Assembly: GCA_910574255.1 (NCBI GenBank) | Contig: CAJTAK010000009.1 | Coordinates: 106,231 to 170,230 of the forward strand | From: Clostridia bacterium | GTDB taxonomy: Bacteria > Bacillota > Clostridia > Lachnospirales > Lachnospiraceae | Direction of reading: 5' to 3' | Length of the DNA: 64,000 bases | Shown here: piece after piece, positions 1-10,715 of the stretch | How the letters are laid out: each line of letters begins with the position of its first letter | How positions within the stretch are numbered: position 1 is the stretch's first letter | The notes under the pieces: generated by a model | The model's input: the letters and a program-made list of their open reading frames with translations, nothing else | Told to the model about the DNA's origin: nothing | The model's database searches: none | Position numbers and translations under genes: made by a program

Positions 1-431
1 AAACCACTTTCCCGATTGGAAGTCAGGGCATAACGCTCTCGAAGATCCGCCAGTAATCCTAGAACAAAACCATGGTAAAAACGTTCTGGCTCTGCTGCCC
101 CGGATGCCTTTTTCCCTGTATCAAAGAAACTGAAAGTTTCCTCTGTTACACGGTTCATATAATAATTCATTTCTTCCAGATTATCCTGAAGCAGAGCCTT
201 CACAAATGCATTGTACGCCGGAGTAAAATCCGAGAACCAATCCTCTATCATTTCTTCGAACATCACATGGACTTCCTTATTGGTCAGTACAAGCTCACAT
301 TTCGTTCTTCCTGCCTCAATTACATAGCTTTTCATCTTCACATAGCCGCTGGCCAGAAGCAGGCCCCACACAGCACTTTCCCTGTAATCAAGCTGATCAA
401 ACACAACCTGCCAACTCTGCCTTATCCTTTC
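1..431 (-). pseudogene. Remnant of AAA-ATPase/PD-(D/E)XK family gene, runs off the window
   Basis: The minus strand is open from 431 to the window edge and reads like the C-terminal third of the AAA-ATPase-like (PF09820) plus nuclease (PF08011) proteins. Landmarks are VWGLLLASGYVK, ELVLTNKEV, FYHGFVLGLL and the start of the nuclease core near SNRESGF. The same architecture is intact at 19532-21250 (LWSVLFTTGYL, FYHGVLLGLL). An in-frame TGA lies at 432-434, there is no plausible start or Shine-Dalgarno, and the roughly 360-residue N-terminal ATPase part with the Walker motifs is absent upstream, where only a terminator and pnp are found. I therefore call it a decayed fragment. Its 3' end lies outside the window, so completeness there cannot be judged. 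Confidence 0.75.
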
Positions 432-550
432 TCATAACCCCTGATTCTTTATACCCAATCGCAGACTTGCTGTCTTTTTTATTTTACACTATCAGATTAA
501 CATAAGGCCCTTATATACGCAATTGTAAAATTCTTTTCCGCCTGATACAA

Positions 551-592
551 AAGCCCCGCAGTTATCCTTTTAAACTGCGGGGCTTCTTTTTC
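551..592. terminator. Bidirectional intrinsic terminator downstream of pnp
   Basis: A 12-bp stem AGCCCCGCAGTT / AACTGCGGGGCT (552-563 with 573-584) has an 8-nt loop. It is followed by TTCTTTTTCT on plus and TTTTGT on minus. It ends pnp transcription on the minus strand and would also stop plus-strand transcripts. Confidence 0.85.
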
Positions 593-658
593 TCCGAGCC
601 AGGTTTTTTCCTGCTCTGCTATTTTATTAATCCTTCCGCCGGCGGAACTGTCATGTGC

Positions 659-2743
659 TTATTTTACATCCTTCATGCTGAAGCTCAAACGGCCCATCTT
701 GTCCTTGCCCAGACATACAACCTTCACCACATCGCCCAGGGTCAGAACATCCTCCACATGATTGATTCTCTGCTTTGCAATCTTAGAGATATGAACCATG
801 CCCTCCTTGCCCGGTGCGAACTCCAGGAATGCGCCGAACTCCTTAATGCTGACTACCTTGCCGGTGAGCACCATGCCCTCTTCAAAATCGGTTACGATGA
901 TCTTAATCAGCTCCACAGCCTTGTCCATATCGGCCTTGTCCGTACCACATACGGATACGGCGCCGTCATCATCAATATCAATCTTCACACCGGTCTGCTC
1001 GATAATGGTATTGATGGTCTTACCTCTCTGACCAACCACATCGCCAATCTTCTGGGGATCGATCTGAATCTGAATAATCTTCGGTGCATAAGGTCCGACC
1101 TCAGCTCTGGGCTCTGCAATGCAGGGCTTCATACAGGTATCCATAATGAACATTCTTGCTTCCCGGCATCTTGCAATGGCTCCCTCCACAATGGGACGTG
1201 TCAGGCCGTGAATCTTAATATCCATCTGAATAGCCGTAATACCCTCGGTGGTTCCTGTTACCTTGAAGTCCATGTCTCCGAAGAAGTCCTCAAGGCCCTG
1301 AATATCCGTCAAAAGTACATAGTCATCATCCGTCTCACCGGTCACCAGACCGCAGGAAATGCCGGCTACCATCTTCTTAATGGGCACGCCTGCCGCCATA
1401 AGAGACATACAGGATGCACAGGTAGAGGCCATGGAAGTAGAACCGTTGGACTCAAAGGTCTCCGATACGGTACGGATGGCATAGGGGAACTCTTCCTCAG
1501 AAGGAAGCACCGGCAAAAGCGCACGCTCCGCCAAAGCTCCGTGTCCAATCTCACGGCGTCCAGGTCCTCTGCTGGGCTTTGTCTCACCTACAGAGTAGCT
1601 TGGGAAATTATAGTGATGCATATAACGCTTGCTTGTCTCATTTTCATCCAGACCATCCAGTCTCTGAGCCTCAGACAAAGGCGCCAAGGTACAGATGTTG
1701 CAGATCTGGGTCTGCCCTCTGGTAAACATGGCGGAGCCATGAACTCTCGGAATCAGATCCACCTCTGCTGCCAGAGGACGAATCTGCGTAATCTCACGTC
1801 CGTCAGGACGCTTGTGATCCTTTAAGATCATCTTGCGCACGGTCTTCTTCTGGTACTGGTAAATAGCCTCTCCAAGAACCTCCAGCCATTCTTCTTTCTC
1901 TGCAAATGCCTCTTCCAGCCTGGCAGTAATCTGACGGATATTCTCCTCACGTACCTGCTTCTCGTCCGTAAATACGGCCTTCTCCATCTCCTCAGGCGGA
2001 ACCTGTTCCTTGATAGCCTCAAACAGCTCTTCCGGAACGGCGCAGCTTGTATAGGTGTGCTTTTCCTTGCCGCATTCCGCTACAATCTTGTCAATAAAGG
2101 CAATCACCTGCTGATTGACCTCATGCGCCAGATAAATGGCTTCAATCATCTTTGCCTCCGGAATCTCATTGGCTCCGGCCTCAATCATAATTACCTTTTC
2201 TCTGGTGGAAGCGACAGTCAGCTTTAAATCAGACCCCCTATACTGATTCTGTCCCGGATTTACAATAAATTCTCCGTCAATCATGCCAATCTGTGTCATT
2301 GCGCAGGGACCGGCAAAGGGAATGTCTGACACGGCTGTTGCAATGGCGGATCCCAGCATAGCGGTCAGCTCCGGGCTGCACTCCGGATCTACGGAAAGCA
2401 CCAGATTGTTTAACGTCACATCGTTGCGGTAATCCTTTGGGAACAAGGGACGCATAGGACGGTCAATGACACGGGAGGTCAGTACGGCATTCTCAGAAGC
2501 CTTGCCCTCTCTCTTATTGAATCCGCCGGGAATCTTGCCTACGGAATACAGCTTCTCCTCATACTCTACACTTAAGGGGAAGAAATCAATGCCCTCCCGG
2601 GGCTTATCGGAAGCCGTTGCCGTGGACAGTACGGTAGTGTCACCGTAATGAATAAAAGCGGCTCCGCTTGCCTGCTTTGCCACTCTGCCGATATCAACGG
2701 TCAGGGTGCGGCCTGCAAGCTCCATGGAATAACTCTTGTACAT
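659..2743 (-). CDS. pnp: Polyribonucleotide nucleotidyltransferase (PNPase)
   Basis: Phosphorolytic 3'-5' exoribonuclease of mRNA decay, cytoplasmic, normally a trimer. The 694 residues match the family length. Two RNase PH-like cores are visible (about 1-220 and 310-545), with the active-site region of the second core around GDMDFKVTGT and MDIKI. A KH domain with the GxxG loop GQRG (about 555-615) and a C-terminal S1 domain starting near GMVLTGKVVSIKEFGAF follow. The start is preceded by AAAGGAGAT at good spacing. It follows rpsO on the same strand, the classic rpsO-pnp order, with a structured 290-nt gap. Transcription ends at the hairpin at 551-592. Identification is secure. Confidence 0.98.
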   Translation of the reverse strand: MYKSYSMELAGRTLTVDIGRVAKQASGAAFIHYGDTTVLSTATASDKPREGIDFFPLSVEYEEKLYSVGKIPGGFNKREGKASENAVLTSRVIDRPMRPLFPKDYRNDVTLNNLVLSVDPECSPELTAMLGSAIATAVSDIPFAGPCAMTQIGMIDGEFIVNPGQNQYRGSDLKLTVASTREKVIMIEAGANEIPEAKMIEAIYLAHEVNQQVIAFIDKIVAECGKEKHTYTSCAVPEELFEAIKEQVPPEEMEKAVFTDEKQVREENIRQITARLEEAFAEKEEWLEVLGEAIYQYQKKTVRKMILKDHKRPDGREITQIRPLAAEVDLIPRVHGSAMFTRGQTQICNICTLAPLSEAQRLDGLDENETSKRYMHHYNFPSYSVGETKPSRGPGRREIGHGALAERALLPVLPSEEEFPYAIRTVSETFESNGSTSMASTCASCMSLMAAGVPIKKMVAGISCGLVTGETDDDYVLLTDIQGLEDFFGDMDFKVTGTTEGITAIQMDIKIHGLTRPIVEGAIARCREARMFIMDTCMKPCIAEPRAEVGPYAPKIIQIQIDPQKIGDVVGQRGKTINTIIEQTGVKIDIDDDGAVSVCGTDKADMDKAVELIKIIVTDFEEGMVLTGKVVSIKEFGAFLEFAPGKEGMVHISKIAKQRINHVEDVLTLGDVVKVVCLGKDKMGRLSFSMKDVK

Positions 2744-2762
2744 GGGTAATCTCCTTTACTTC

Positions 2763-2795
2763 TACCCAAGGGCATATCCGAATGCCCATAGGGTA
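2763..2795 (-). promoter_or_regulatory. Hairpin in the pnp 5' leader, just before the Shine-Dalgarno
   Basis: On the minus strand TACCC...GGGTA and an inner GGGCAT/ATGCCC form one stem-loop that ends about 20 nt before the pnp start. A second small hairpin (TTCTC/GAGAA) lies just upstream. In E. coli an RNase III-cleaved leader stem lets PNPase control its own synthesis. A similar role here is inference from position only. Confidence 0.45.
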
Positions 2796-3005
2796 TCTTC
2801 TCTGGTTCAGGAGAATCCGAAACTACTGATCCATACACGAATCTGCTATATATGCCAGGCATTCTGCTGCGCTGCCGACAGCATCTTTGCACACGGAATG
2901 ACTGAACTGTTCATATATGCATCAGTGGTCTCGGTACCATTCTCCTGTGGGGTTAATAGGTAACGAAATTCCATTAGCCGCACGGAATTTTCCATGCGAC
3001 AAACG

Positions 3006-3029
3006 AGGGCGGAAGTATCCCTCCGCCCC
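3006..3029 (-). terminator. Weak terminator-like hairpin after rpsO
   Basis: GGGCGGA (3022-3028 on minus) pairs with TCCGCCC (3007-3013), right after the rpsO stop. Only a short T run (CGTTTG) follows, so it may attenuate or process the rpsO-pnp transcript rather than end it fully. Confidence 0.45.
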
Positions 3030-3037
3030 TGTTAAGC

Positions 3038-3304
3038 TTACTTTCTGAGTCCAAGTCTCTCAATCAGACTACGATAACGTGTAATATCTGTTCTCTTCAG
3101 ATAAGCCAGCATGTTACGTCTCTGACCAACCATCTTGAGAAGTCCTCTTCTGGAATGATGATCCTTCGGATTCTCCTTCAGATGCTCGGTTAATTCCTGA
3201 ATACGCGCGGTCAGAATAGCTACCTGCACTTCCGGTGAACCAGTGTCTCCTGGCTTCAGGCCATACTCAGTGATGATAGCCTGCTTCTTTTCTTTTGCGA
3301 TCAT
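3038..3304 (-). CDS. rpsO: 30S ribosomal protein S15
   Basis: Primary 16S rRNA-binding protein of the small subunit platform. At 88 residues it has the typical S15 length, with the family landmarks [14 protein letters not shown] near residue 20, [12 protein letters not shown] (here [12 protein letters not shown]) near residue 45, and the C-terminal [21 protein letters not shown] strong AAGGAGG precedes the ATG at about 7 nt. It has its own sigma-A promoter (3394-3422) and a leader of roughly 80 nt that can fold (TCGG/CCGA). S15 commonly represses its own mRNA through such leaders; that is not shown here. pnp follows on the same strand. Confidence 0.98.
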   Translation of the reverse strand: MIAKEKKQAIITEYGLKPGDTGSPEVQVAILTARIQELTEHLKENPKDHHSRRGLLKMVGQRRNMLAYLKRTDITRYRSLIERLGLRK

Positions 3305-3393
3305 AATGACTGCCTCCTTTTTTTCATAAGCCGTGTATTAAGCAACGGTCGGAGTTTCCGATTACCGAATACCGGCAGATTTCATACGTTTAG

Positions 3394-3422
3394 ACTTTAC
3401 CACACCTTTCTCATTGTGTCAA
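3394..3422 (-). promoter_or_regulatory. Sigma-A promoter of rpsO(-pnp)
   Basis: Minus-strand TTGACA (3417-3422), 17-nt spacer, TAAAGT (3394-3399). The -35 is a perfect consensus and the position is about 90 nt before the rpsO start. Confidence 0.75.
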
Positions 3423-3479
3423 GAAACAATGTCATTTAATCAGGATTTAACCAAAATTTAAAAAGTAAGGTCCATCTTC

Positions 3480-4925
<1,446 letters not shown>

Positions 4926-4974
4926 TTATATAAATTCATCTATTTTCCATATAAAAAATTCCGAAAAAAGACTG

Positions 4975-6513
4975 TTATTTTACCAACAGTGATTTTCCTG
5001 TCATTTCCGCCGGCTGCTCCATACCCATCAGCTCAATCAAGGTGGGAATGATATCTGCCAGACAGCCGCCTTCCTGCAGTTTATAGGCAGGATCTGCATT
5101 TACCAGAATGAAGGGCACCGGATTGGTGGTATGTGCCGTAAATGGGGCGCCTGTACCGTAATCCACAAGCTGCTCTGCATTGCCATGGTCTGCGCAGATG
5201 AACATCTGTCCGCCCACTTCCTTAACAGCCTTAACAGCCCGGCCGACACATTCATCTACCGCCTCTACTGCCTTGATAGCTGCAGCCTCAATTCCTGTAT
5301 GGCCTACCATATCCGGATTAGCAAAGTTAATGATAATCACGTCATACTTATCGGACTTAATAGCCTCTGCCAACTTGTCACAAACGCCATAAGCGCTCAT
5401 CTCCGGCTGCAAATCATAAGTGGCAACCTTCGGAGATTTTACCAGAATGCGATCCTCTCCCTTATTAGGCTCTTCCACACCGCCGTTAAAGAAGAAGGTT
5501 ACATGAGCATACTTCTCTGTCTCAGCAATACGGGCCTGTGTCTTCCCATGAGCCGCCAGATACTCTCCAAAAGTGTTATGAAGCTCTACCTTGTGGAAGG
5601 CTACCAGCTTATTAGGAATGGTCACATCATACTCTGTAAAGCATACATAGGTGAGATCAAGCTTCTTCTCTCTTGCAAAGCCGCTGAACTCATCATCACA
5701 GAATGCTCTTGTAATCTCTCTCGCCCTGTCGGGGCGGAAGTTATAGAAAATAATGGAATCCCCATCCTGTACTGTAGCCAGAGGCTTTCCATCCCTCATT
5801 ACAACAGCCGGAACCACAAACTCATCATTGACTCCCTTCTCATAGGATGCTGCAATGGCACTTACACCGTCTGCCGCTTCTACTCCTTCCCCCTTTGTGA
5901 GGGCTTTATAAGCCAGTTCCACTCTGTCCCAGCGGTTATCTCTGTCCATAGCATAATAACGTCCCATTACGGATGCTACTTCTCCTACGCCAATCTCCGC
6001 CATCTTATCTACCAGTTCCTGTACATAATCTTTCCCGGAGGTGGGAGGTGTATCACGGCCATCCAGGAAGCAGTGTACATAGACCTTCTTTAATCCATGG
6101 CGCTTTGCCAGCTCCAAAAGTCCGTAAATATGCGTATTATGGCTGTGCACGCCGCCGTCGGATACAAGTCCGTACATATGGAGAGCGGAATCCTTTGCCT
6201 TGGCATTCTCTACCGCCGTTACCAACGCTTCATTTTCAAAAAATACGCCATCCTCAATCTCTTTGGTGATACGGGTCAGCTCCTGGTATACAATACGGCC
6301 TGCACCCATGTTCAAGTGTCCCACCTCGGAGTTGCCCATCTGTCCGTCAGGCAGTCCCACTGCCAGTCCGCTGGCATTTCCTTTTACAAATGGATACTCT
6401 GCCATCAGCTTATCCATTACAGGTGTCTTTGCCTCGGCTACTGCATTGCCGTCCGTTCTCTCATTCAGACCATATCCGTCCAGAATCATCAATACTGTTG
6501 GTTTCTTACTCAT
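4975..6513 (-). CDS. gpmI: 2,3-bisphosphoglycerate-independent phosphoglycerate mutase
   Basis: Interconverts 3- and 2-phosphoglycerate through a phosphoserine intermediate; dimanganese enzyme of the alkaline phosphatase superfamily. The 512 residues match the family. The metal-binding N-terminus VLMILDGYG, the nucleophile serine in [15 protein letters not shown] (about 60-75), [10 protein letters not shown], and the C-terminal metal ligands in [12 protein letters not shown] and [10 protein letters not shown] are all present. Its start overlaps the last 8 nt of yajC, implying translational coupling, with GTGGAGAAG as Shine-Dalgarno. It lies one gene upstream of eno, the next glycolytic step. 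Confidence 0.98.
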   Translation of the reverse strand: MSKKPTVLMILDGYGLNERTDGNAVAEAKTPVMDKLMAEYPFVKGNASGLAVGLPDGQMGNSEVGHLNMGAGRIVYQELTRITKEIEDGVFFENEALVTAVENAKAKDSALHMYGLVSDGGVHSHNTHIYGLLELAKRHGLKKVYVHCFLDGRDTPPTSGKDYVQELVDKMAEIGVGEVASVMGRYYAMDRDNRWDRVELAYKALTKGEGVEAADGVSAIAASYEKGVNDEFVVPAVVMRDGKPLATVQDGDSIIFYNFRPDRAREITRAFCDDEFSGFAREKKLDLTYVCFTEYDVTIPNKLVAFHKVELHNTFGEYLAAHGKTQARIAETEKYAHVTFFFNGGVEEPNKGEDRILVKSPKVATYDLQPEMSAYGVCDKLAEAIKSDKYDVIIINFANPDMVGHTGIEAAAIKAVEAVDECVGRAVKAVKEVGGQMFICADHGNAEQLVDYGTGAPFTAHTTNPVPFILVNADPAYKLQEGGCLADIIPTLIELMGMEQPAEMTGKSLLVK

Positions 6514-6811
6514 CGCTCTTCTCCACCTCTGCTATTGCTGCTTTTTTCATGGGAATTCTGCAATTCCGGTTGCTTCCAAATTCTACAATCACGTCATCCT
6601 CAGTAATGTCAATCAGAACTCCATAGAATCCGCTGGTTGTCACCACCACATCGCCTACTTCCATTGTGGAAAGCATGGCGTTGACACGTTTCTGCTCCTT
6701 CTTCTGGGGGCGGATTGCCATAAAGTACATCATGGCACCGATTAATACCACGTAAATGAGGATCATTTCAAATCCCATGGTTCCGCCATTTGCTGCTGCC
6801 AGTAAATTCAT
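6506..6811 (-). CDS. yajC: Preprotein translocase accessory subunit YajC
   Basis: Small single-pass membrane protein associated with SecDF/YidC. The chosen start (101 residues, [10 protein letters not shown]) follows AGGAGG at 7 nt; an upstream in-frame ATG lacks a ribosome binding site. A membrane segment (about residues 13-33, [21 protein letters not shown]) is followed by the family hallmark RPQKKEQKR and a soluble domain ([13 protein letters not shown]). Its stop overlaps the gpmI start by 8 nt. No secD, secF or tgt gene lies nearby, so here it pairs with a glycolytic gene instead of its usual partners. A promoter lies at 6918-6947. Confidence 0.93.
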   Translation of the reverse strand: MNLLAAANGGTMGFEMILIYVVLIGAMMYFMAIRPQKKEQKRVNAMLSTMEVGDVVVTTSGFYGVLIDITEDDVIVEFGSNRNCRIPMKKAAIAEVEKSDE

Positions 6812-6917
6812 ATAATTTCCTCCTAAAATCGAGCCTGACTGCCGTCTCCCTGTCACAGCCGCCCGTCCTTTTGCTTCAAAACCGTCTTTCCGGTTCCGGC
6901 TTCAAAGCACTATTACT

Positions 6918-6947
6918 ATACTAGCACAAGTACAGATCCCCGGTCAA
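6918..6947 (-). promoter_or_regulatory. Promoter of yajC-gpmI
   Basis: Minus-strand TTGACC (6942-6947), 18-nt spacer, TAGTAT (6918-6923), about 105 nt before the yajC start. The same TAGTATAGTA -10 region occurs in the recA promoter. Confidence 0.6.
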
Positions 6948-7001
6948 GAGTATATACTTACAAAAGCTTGGTTATTCCTGTACCTTAAGGGGCAAAGTCC
7001 G

Positions 7002-7454
7002 CTATTCAAAAGCCCGGCTTCGCATCTCCCTTAAAATATCTTCACTTTGAAATCCCCTGCGCATCAGGAATTGATAAAACCTGCGCTGTTCCTCCTGCGT
7101 GGCTGTCTTAGGGGAATAATGCTTCTTCTCCATCCATCTTCGAATCAAAAGACTCTCGTCCTGAGCTTCAGTCTCCTGACAGGCCTCCTCCAAAATATCC
7201 CGGGAGATTCCTTTTTTATAAAGAAGTTCCTGCTCCACCTGACGGCGGCTCTTTATCTGGCAGCGGCTTTTCAAATAATTGACTGCATACCGTTTATCAT
7301 TAATATAATCATACTGCTTTACATAGCAGATCGCTTCCTCCACAATCTCCGGCTCATAATTCCGGCTAAGCTTGGTGCGAAGCTCCTGTTCCGTCCGATC
7401 ACATCGCTCCAGAATATACAGGGCCCGATGCTTTGCCCTTGTTAACTCATCCAT
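7002..7454 (-). CDS. recX: Regulatory protein RecX
   Basis: Helical-repeat protein that binds RecA filaments and modulates their activity. The 150 residues show the RecX pattern: ALYILERCDRTEQELRTKL near the N-terminus, then KQYDYINDKRYAVNYLKSR and RRQVEQELLYKKGIS, and a third repeat near FYQFLMRRGF. The ATG overlaps the recA stop (TAATG, one base), so it is probably translated by coupling and made from the same SOS-controlled transcript. The direct link to recA makes the call secure although the sequence family is divergent. Confidence 0.93.
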   Translation of the reverse strand: MDELTRAKHRALYILERCDRTEQELRTKLSRNYEPEIVEEAICYVKQYDYINDKRYAVNYLKSRCQIKSRRQVEQELLYKKGISRDILEEACQETEAQDESLLIRRWMEKKHYSPKTATQEEQRRFYQFLMRRGFQSEDILREMRSRAFE

Positions 7455-8521
7455 TATTTTTCAGCAGCCGCCTTTGCTTTCTTTTCCTTTGCTTCCTCCG
7501 CCGGCTTCTCCTCCGGAACTGCAGCCGAATCCAGACCAAAGCCCTCACGGACACGCTCTTCAATCTCCTGGCAGACGGCTGGGTTCTGCCTTAAATAGCT
7601 TTTCGCATTCTCACGGCCCTGACCAATCTTCTCTCCATTGTAGGCATACCAGGCTCCGCTCTTATTCACTACCCCCGTATTCACCGCCAGATCCAGGATA
7701 TCACCCTCACGGGATATGCCTTCGCCAAACATAATGTCAAACTCCGCCTCCTTGAAAGGCGGCGCAATCTTATTCTTCACTACCTTAATCTTGGTACGGT
7801 TTCCTACCATCTCTCCGCTCTGCTTCAGTGTCTCAATCCGCCGCACATCCAGACGGATAGAGGAATAGAACTTCAAAGCCCGGCCGCCGGTGGTAGTCTC
7901 CGGATTGCCGAACATTACGCCGATCTTCTCACGAAGCTGGTTGATAAAGATTACCGTGCAGTTGGACTTACTGGTAACGGCTGTCAGCTTACGCAGAGCC
8001 TGGGACATAAGCCTTGCCTGCAGACCCACATGAGAATCTCCCATATCTCCGTCTATCTCCGCCTTTGGTACTAATGCGGCTACAGAGTCCACAATAATAA
8101 TATCCACTGCACCGGAGCGCACCATAGTCTCGGTAATCTCCAGTGCCTGCTCACCGTTATCCGGTTGTGATATGTACAGGTTGTCAATATCCACGCCGAT
8201 ATTCTTGGCGTAGACAGGGTCCAGAGCGTGCTCCGCATCAATAAATCCGGCGATTCCGCCGCGCTTCTGGACCTCCGCTACCATATGCAGGGCTACTGTG
8301 GTCTTACCGCTTGATTCCGGTCCGTACACCTCAATGATTCTCCCCTTGGGAACACCGCCCAGTCCCAAAGCCATGTCCAGGCTCAGGCATCCGGTAGGTG
8401 TAGTCTCAATCTGCATGTGAGCTCCCTTATCCCCCAGCTTCATGACAGCTCCCTTACCAAACTGCTTCTCAATCTGGCCCAAGGCCGCATCCAATGCTTT
8501 TAACTTTTCTTCTTTTACCAT
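7454..8521 (-). CDS. recA: Recombinase RecA
   Basis: DNA strand-exchange ATPase and LexA co-protease. The 355 residues contain Walker [10 protein letters not shown] (about 67-75), Walker [14 protein letters not shown], the loop 2 region [17 protein letters not shown], the [13 protein letters not shown] segment and a lysine/glutamate-rich C-terminal tail. The ATG follows AAGGAGAACGAT. It is the first gene of recA-recX. A LexA-type box (8561-8574) and a consensus -35 (8611-8616) precede it. RecA acts in homologous recombination and the SOS response. Confidence 0.99.
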   Translation of the reverse strand: MVKEEKLKALDAALGQIEKQFGKGAVMKLGDKGAHMQIETTPTGCLSLDMALGLGGVPKGRIIEVYGPESSGKTTVALHMVAEVQKRGGIAGFIDAEHALDPVYAKNIGVDIDNLYISQPDNGEQALEITETMVRSGAVDIIIVDSVAALVPKAEIDGDMGDSHVGLQARLMSQALRKLTAVTSKSNCTVIFINQLREKIGVMFGNPETTTGGRALKFYSSIRLDVRRIETLKQSGEMVGNRTKIKVVKNKIAPPFKEAEFDIMFGEGISREGDILDLAVNTGVVNKSGAWYAYNGEKIGQGRENAKSYLRQNPAVCQEIEERVREGFGLDSAAVPEEKPAEEAKEKKAKAAAEK

Positions 8522-8560
8522 ATCGTTCTCCTTATTCCTGTATCAAACACCGTTTATTTT

Positions 8561-8574
8561 CGAATGTTTGTTCG
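8561..8574 (-). promoter_or_regulatory. LexA (SOS) box of recA
   Basis: Minus-strand CGAACAAACATTCG matches the Gram-positive LexA consensus CGAAC-N4-GTTCG with one mismatch (ATTCG for GTTCG). It lies about 13 nt downstream of the -10 element and 40 nt before the recA start, where a bound repressor would block transcription. Confidence 0.85.
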
Positions 8575-8587
8575 TTTTCTGGTTACT

Positions 8588-8616
8588 ATACTATTATATT
8601 TTTCTTCATCTGTCAA
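8588..8616 (-). promoter_or_regulatory. Sigma-A promoter of recA-recX
   Basis: Minus-strand TTGACA (8611-8616), 17-nt spacer, TAGTAT (8588-8593). The LexA box sits immediately downstream. Confidence 0.75.
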
Positions 8617-8627
8617 GTAAAAATGGG

Positions 8628-8681
8628 AAAAACGGCGAACTGCCCTAACGGATAGGTTTATCCTATCATACGTCAGGGCAG
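8628..8681 (-). terminator. Hairpin terminator after glycerate kinase gene
   Basis: On minus, CTGCCCT...AGGGCAG encloses a second stem GATAGG/CCTATC (about 8640-8681). A TTTTT run follows 7 nt later (8628-8632). The displaced T run makes it a weaker call. It would separate the catabolic locus from the recA promoter. Confidence 0.6.
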
Positions 8682-8712
8682 CTGCGCAAGCTGTTTATAA
8701 ATTTTTTATCTA

Positions 8713-9936
8713 TTATCTTCGAATCAAAAGAACACTCACATCATTAACATTCGTACCTGTTGGTCCTGTCATAATTAAACCGTCAGCACATTGTAATGCA
8801 GAATATGCATTATTATCACATAAGATATCTGATATCGAAATGCCGGCCTGCTCCAGCTTGCGGAAGGTATCTTGATCCACATACCCTCCTGCTGCATCCG
8901 TGGGCCCGTCAGTTCCATCTGAGCCAACTGAAAAAACTGCTGTATTTTTCATACCGGCAATTCCCTCGGCCGCTGCCAAAGCCAATTCCTGGTTTCGTCC
9001 GCCGATTCCCTTCCCGGTTAATTTTACAACGGTTTCTCCGCCTGCAACAAATGCCAGAGATTTCTTTGTATCCTTATGGTATCTGGCAATGGAAGCAAGA
9101 AAGCTCCCGGCATCTCTGGCCGTACAAGTCAAGCTGTCTGTCAGAATTTGCGTCTCGTATCCAAGCTTCTCTGCCTCTTTCGCAGCAGCGGCACAGAGCT
9201 GCCGCACGCTGCCTGTAATATGAGTTTCCACATTTCCAAGCTTCTTTGGCGTCTCTTTTTTTAAAAATTCGGCCGCCTGTCGGGAAAGCTTTAGATTATA
9301 TTTCTTTACAATAGCCATTGCTTCTTCACAGGTGGAACAATCTTCCGCAGCCGGTCCGGATGCGATCATGTCAAGAGGATCCCCCACAATGTCCGAAAGC
9401 ACAACCGAGAACATCCTTGCCGGCAGACAGTGCTGCGCAAAACGGCCGCCTTTCACTCTGGACAAACGCTTCCGGATGGTATTCATTTCCACAATATCCG
9501 CTCCGCATGCCAGCAATTGCTGTGTAATGTCTGCAAGCTCATCCTCCGGAATCAAAGGCAGCTCAAATAAAGAGGAACCGCCGCCTGAGAGCAGAAATAT
9601 TACCGTATCCTTACCTGTCAAATGAGAAGTCATATCCAAAACTTCCTTCGTTCCGCAAAAAGAATTTCTATCCGGCACCGGATGTCCTGCCTCAAAAATC
9701 TTAACCCTCGGAATCTCACCCATACAATGACCGTATTTCGTTATAACAATGCCTGCCTGAAAGGTAAGAAGCTTTGAGGCGGCATACGCCATCTGCCAGG
9801 CAGCCTTACCAACTGCTGCAAGATATAAGTTTCCGCTTAAATCAGCATTTTTCAGAGCAATCTGCACGGCACGATCCGGCTGCGCTGCTCTTAAGGATGC
9901 CTCAATTATTTTATTTGCGTCTTCTCTTAATTTCAT
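8713..9936 (-). CDS. Glycerate 2-kinase, type 2 (DUF4147/MOFRL family)
   Basis: Phosphorylates D-glycerate, most likely to 2-phosphoglycerate, feeding enolase. The 407 residues have the two-domain architecture: N-terminal DUF4147 Rossmann-like domain (about 1-250) with LYLAAVGKAAWQMA, GHPVPD and FLLSGGGSSLFELP, and the C-terminal MOFRL domain with FVAGGETVVKLTGKGIGGRNQELALAAA and SVGSDGTDGPTDAAGGYVD. Older annotations call such proteins hydroxypyruvate reductase (TtuD). It is the last gene of a locus with a 2-hydroxyacid dehydrogenase, which could supply glycerate from hydroxypyruvate. It lies 47 nt after livF. It looks intact even though the transporter genes upstream are damaged. Confidence 0.92.
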   Translation of the reverse strand: MKLREDANKIIEASLRAAQPDRAVQIALKNADLSGNLYLAAVGKAAWQMAYAASKLLTFQAGIVITKYGHCMGEIPRVKIFEAGHPVPDRNSFCGTKEVLDMTSHLTGKDTVIFLLSGGGSSLFELPLIPEDELADITQQLLACGADIVEMNTIRKRLSRVKGGRFAQHCLPARMFSVVLSDIVGDPLDMIASGPAAEDCSTCEEAMAIVKKYNLKLSRQAAEFLKKETPKKLGNVETHITGSVRQLCAAAAKEAEKLGYETQILTDSLTCTARDAGSFLASIARYHKDTKKSLAFVAGGETVVKLTGKGIGGRNQELALAAAEGIAGMKNTAVFSVGSDGTDGPTDAAGGYVDQDTFRKLEQAGISISDILCDNNAYSALQCADGLIMTGPTGTNVNDVSVLLIRR

Positions 9937-9983
9937 ATACTCCTTCCCTCCGGCGATTCAATCTATTCAAAGATGACTTGCTG

Positions 9984-10715
9984 TTATTTCATGCCCAGAT
10001 AAGCTTTCCTTACATCATCATTTGCAACAAGCTTGTCGCAGTAATCGCTTAAAATAATTTTTCCATTCTGCATAACATACCCACGGTGAGCCGTTTCCAA
10101 AGCAATTTTTGAATTCTGCTCCACAAACAAAATAGTTGTCCCCTGCTTATTGATTTCAACAATTGCCTCAAAAATATTTTTTACAATAATCGGAGCCAGT
10201 CCAAGTGACGGTTCATCCAGCAATATCATCTTAGGTCTGGCCATCATAGCCCGTCCAATTGCCAGCATCTGTTGTTCTCCGCCTGACAGTGTTCCGGCCG
10301 ACTGCTCCTTTCTCTCCAGCAATCTTGGAAAAAGATGATATACCTTCTCGAAATCTTCCTTTACACCTGCTGTGTCCTTCCGCAGATATGCTCCCATTCT
10401 CAGGTTCTCTTCTACTGTCAGCTGTGAAAAAACATGGCGGCCTTCCAATACCTGGCTTAATCCCATTGCAGTGATCTTATTCCCCTTTTTCCTGTCAATC
10501 CGTTTTCCGTCAAACCAGATTTCACCCCGCACACCCCCCATTCCGATCAGGCCGGATACGGTCTGCATCGTGGTTGTCTTTCCTGCACCGTTTGCTCCAA
10601 TCAGTGTAACCAGCTCTCCTTCGTCTACGTACAGGTTAATCCCCTTTACCGCCTCTATATTGCCGTAAAAATAATGGAAGTCCTTCAATTCCAGTATCGG
10701 TGCCATTTCATTCAC
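9984..10715 (-). CDS. livF: Branched-chain-type ABC transporter ATP-binding protein LivF
   Basis: One of two ATPases of a HAAT (branched-chain amino acid type) importer; cytoplasmic face of the membrane. The 243 residues contain Walker A GANGAGKTTT (about 37-46), the Q-loop region GLSQVLEGRHVFSQLTVEENL, the signature LSGGEQQMLAIGRAMM, Walker B MILLDEPSLGLAP, and the switch region LFVEQN. Its start overlaps the livG remnant by 8 nt. The permease and binding-protein genes expected upstream are missing, so it has no obvious partner here. Given the neighbours, the lost transporter may have carried a sugar acid or other organic acid rather than an amino acid (inference). Confidence 0.9.
   Translation of the reverse strand: MNEMAPILELKDFHYFYGNIEAVKGINLYVDEGELVTLIGANGAGKTTTMQTVSGLIGMGGVRGEIWFDGKRIDRKKGNKITAMGLSQVLEGRHVFSQLTVEENLRMGAYLRKDTAGVKEDFEKVYHLFPRLLERKEQSAGTLSGGEQQMLAIGRAMMARPKMILLDEPSLGLAPIIVKNIFEAIVEINKQGTTILFVEQNSKIALETAHRGYVMQNGKIILSDYCDKLVANDDVRKAYLGMK

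Noticed and set aside
653..1825. Long plus-strand frame of 390 codons opposite pnp
   Set aside because: It lies fully antisense to a secure pnp gene, has no ribosome binding site or recognisable family, and its composition mirrors the pnp codons.
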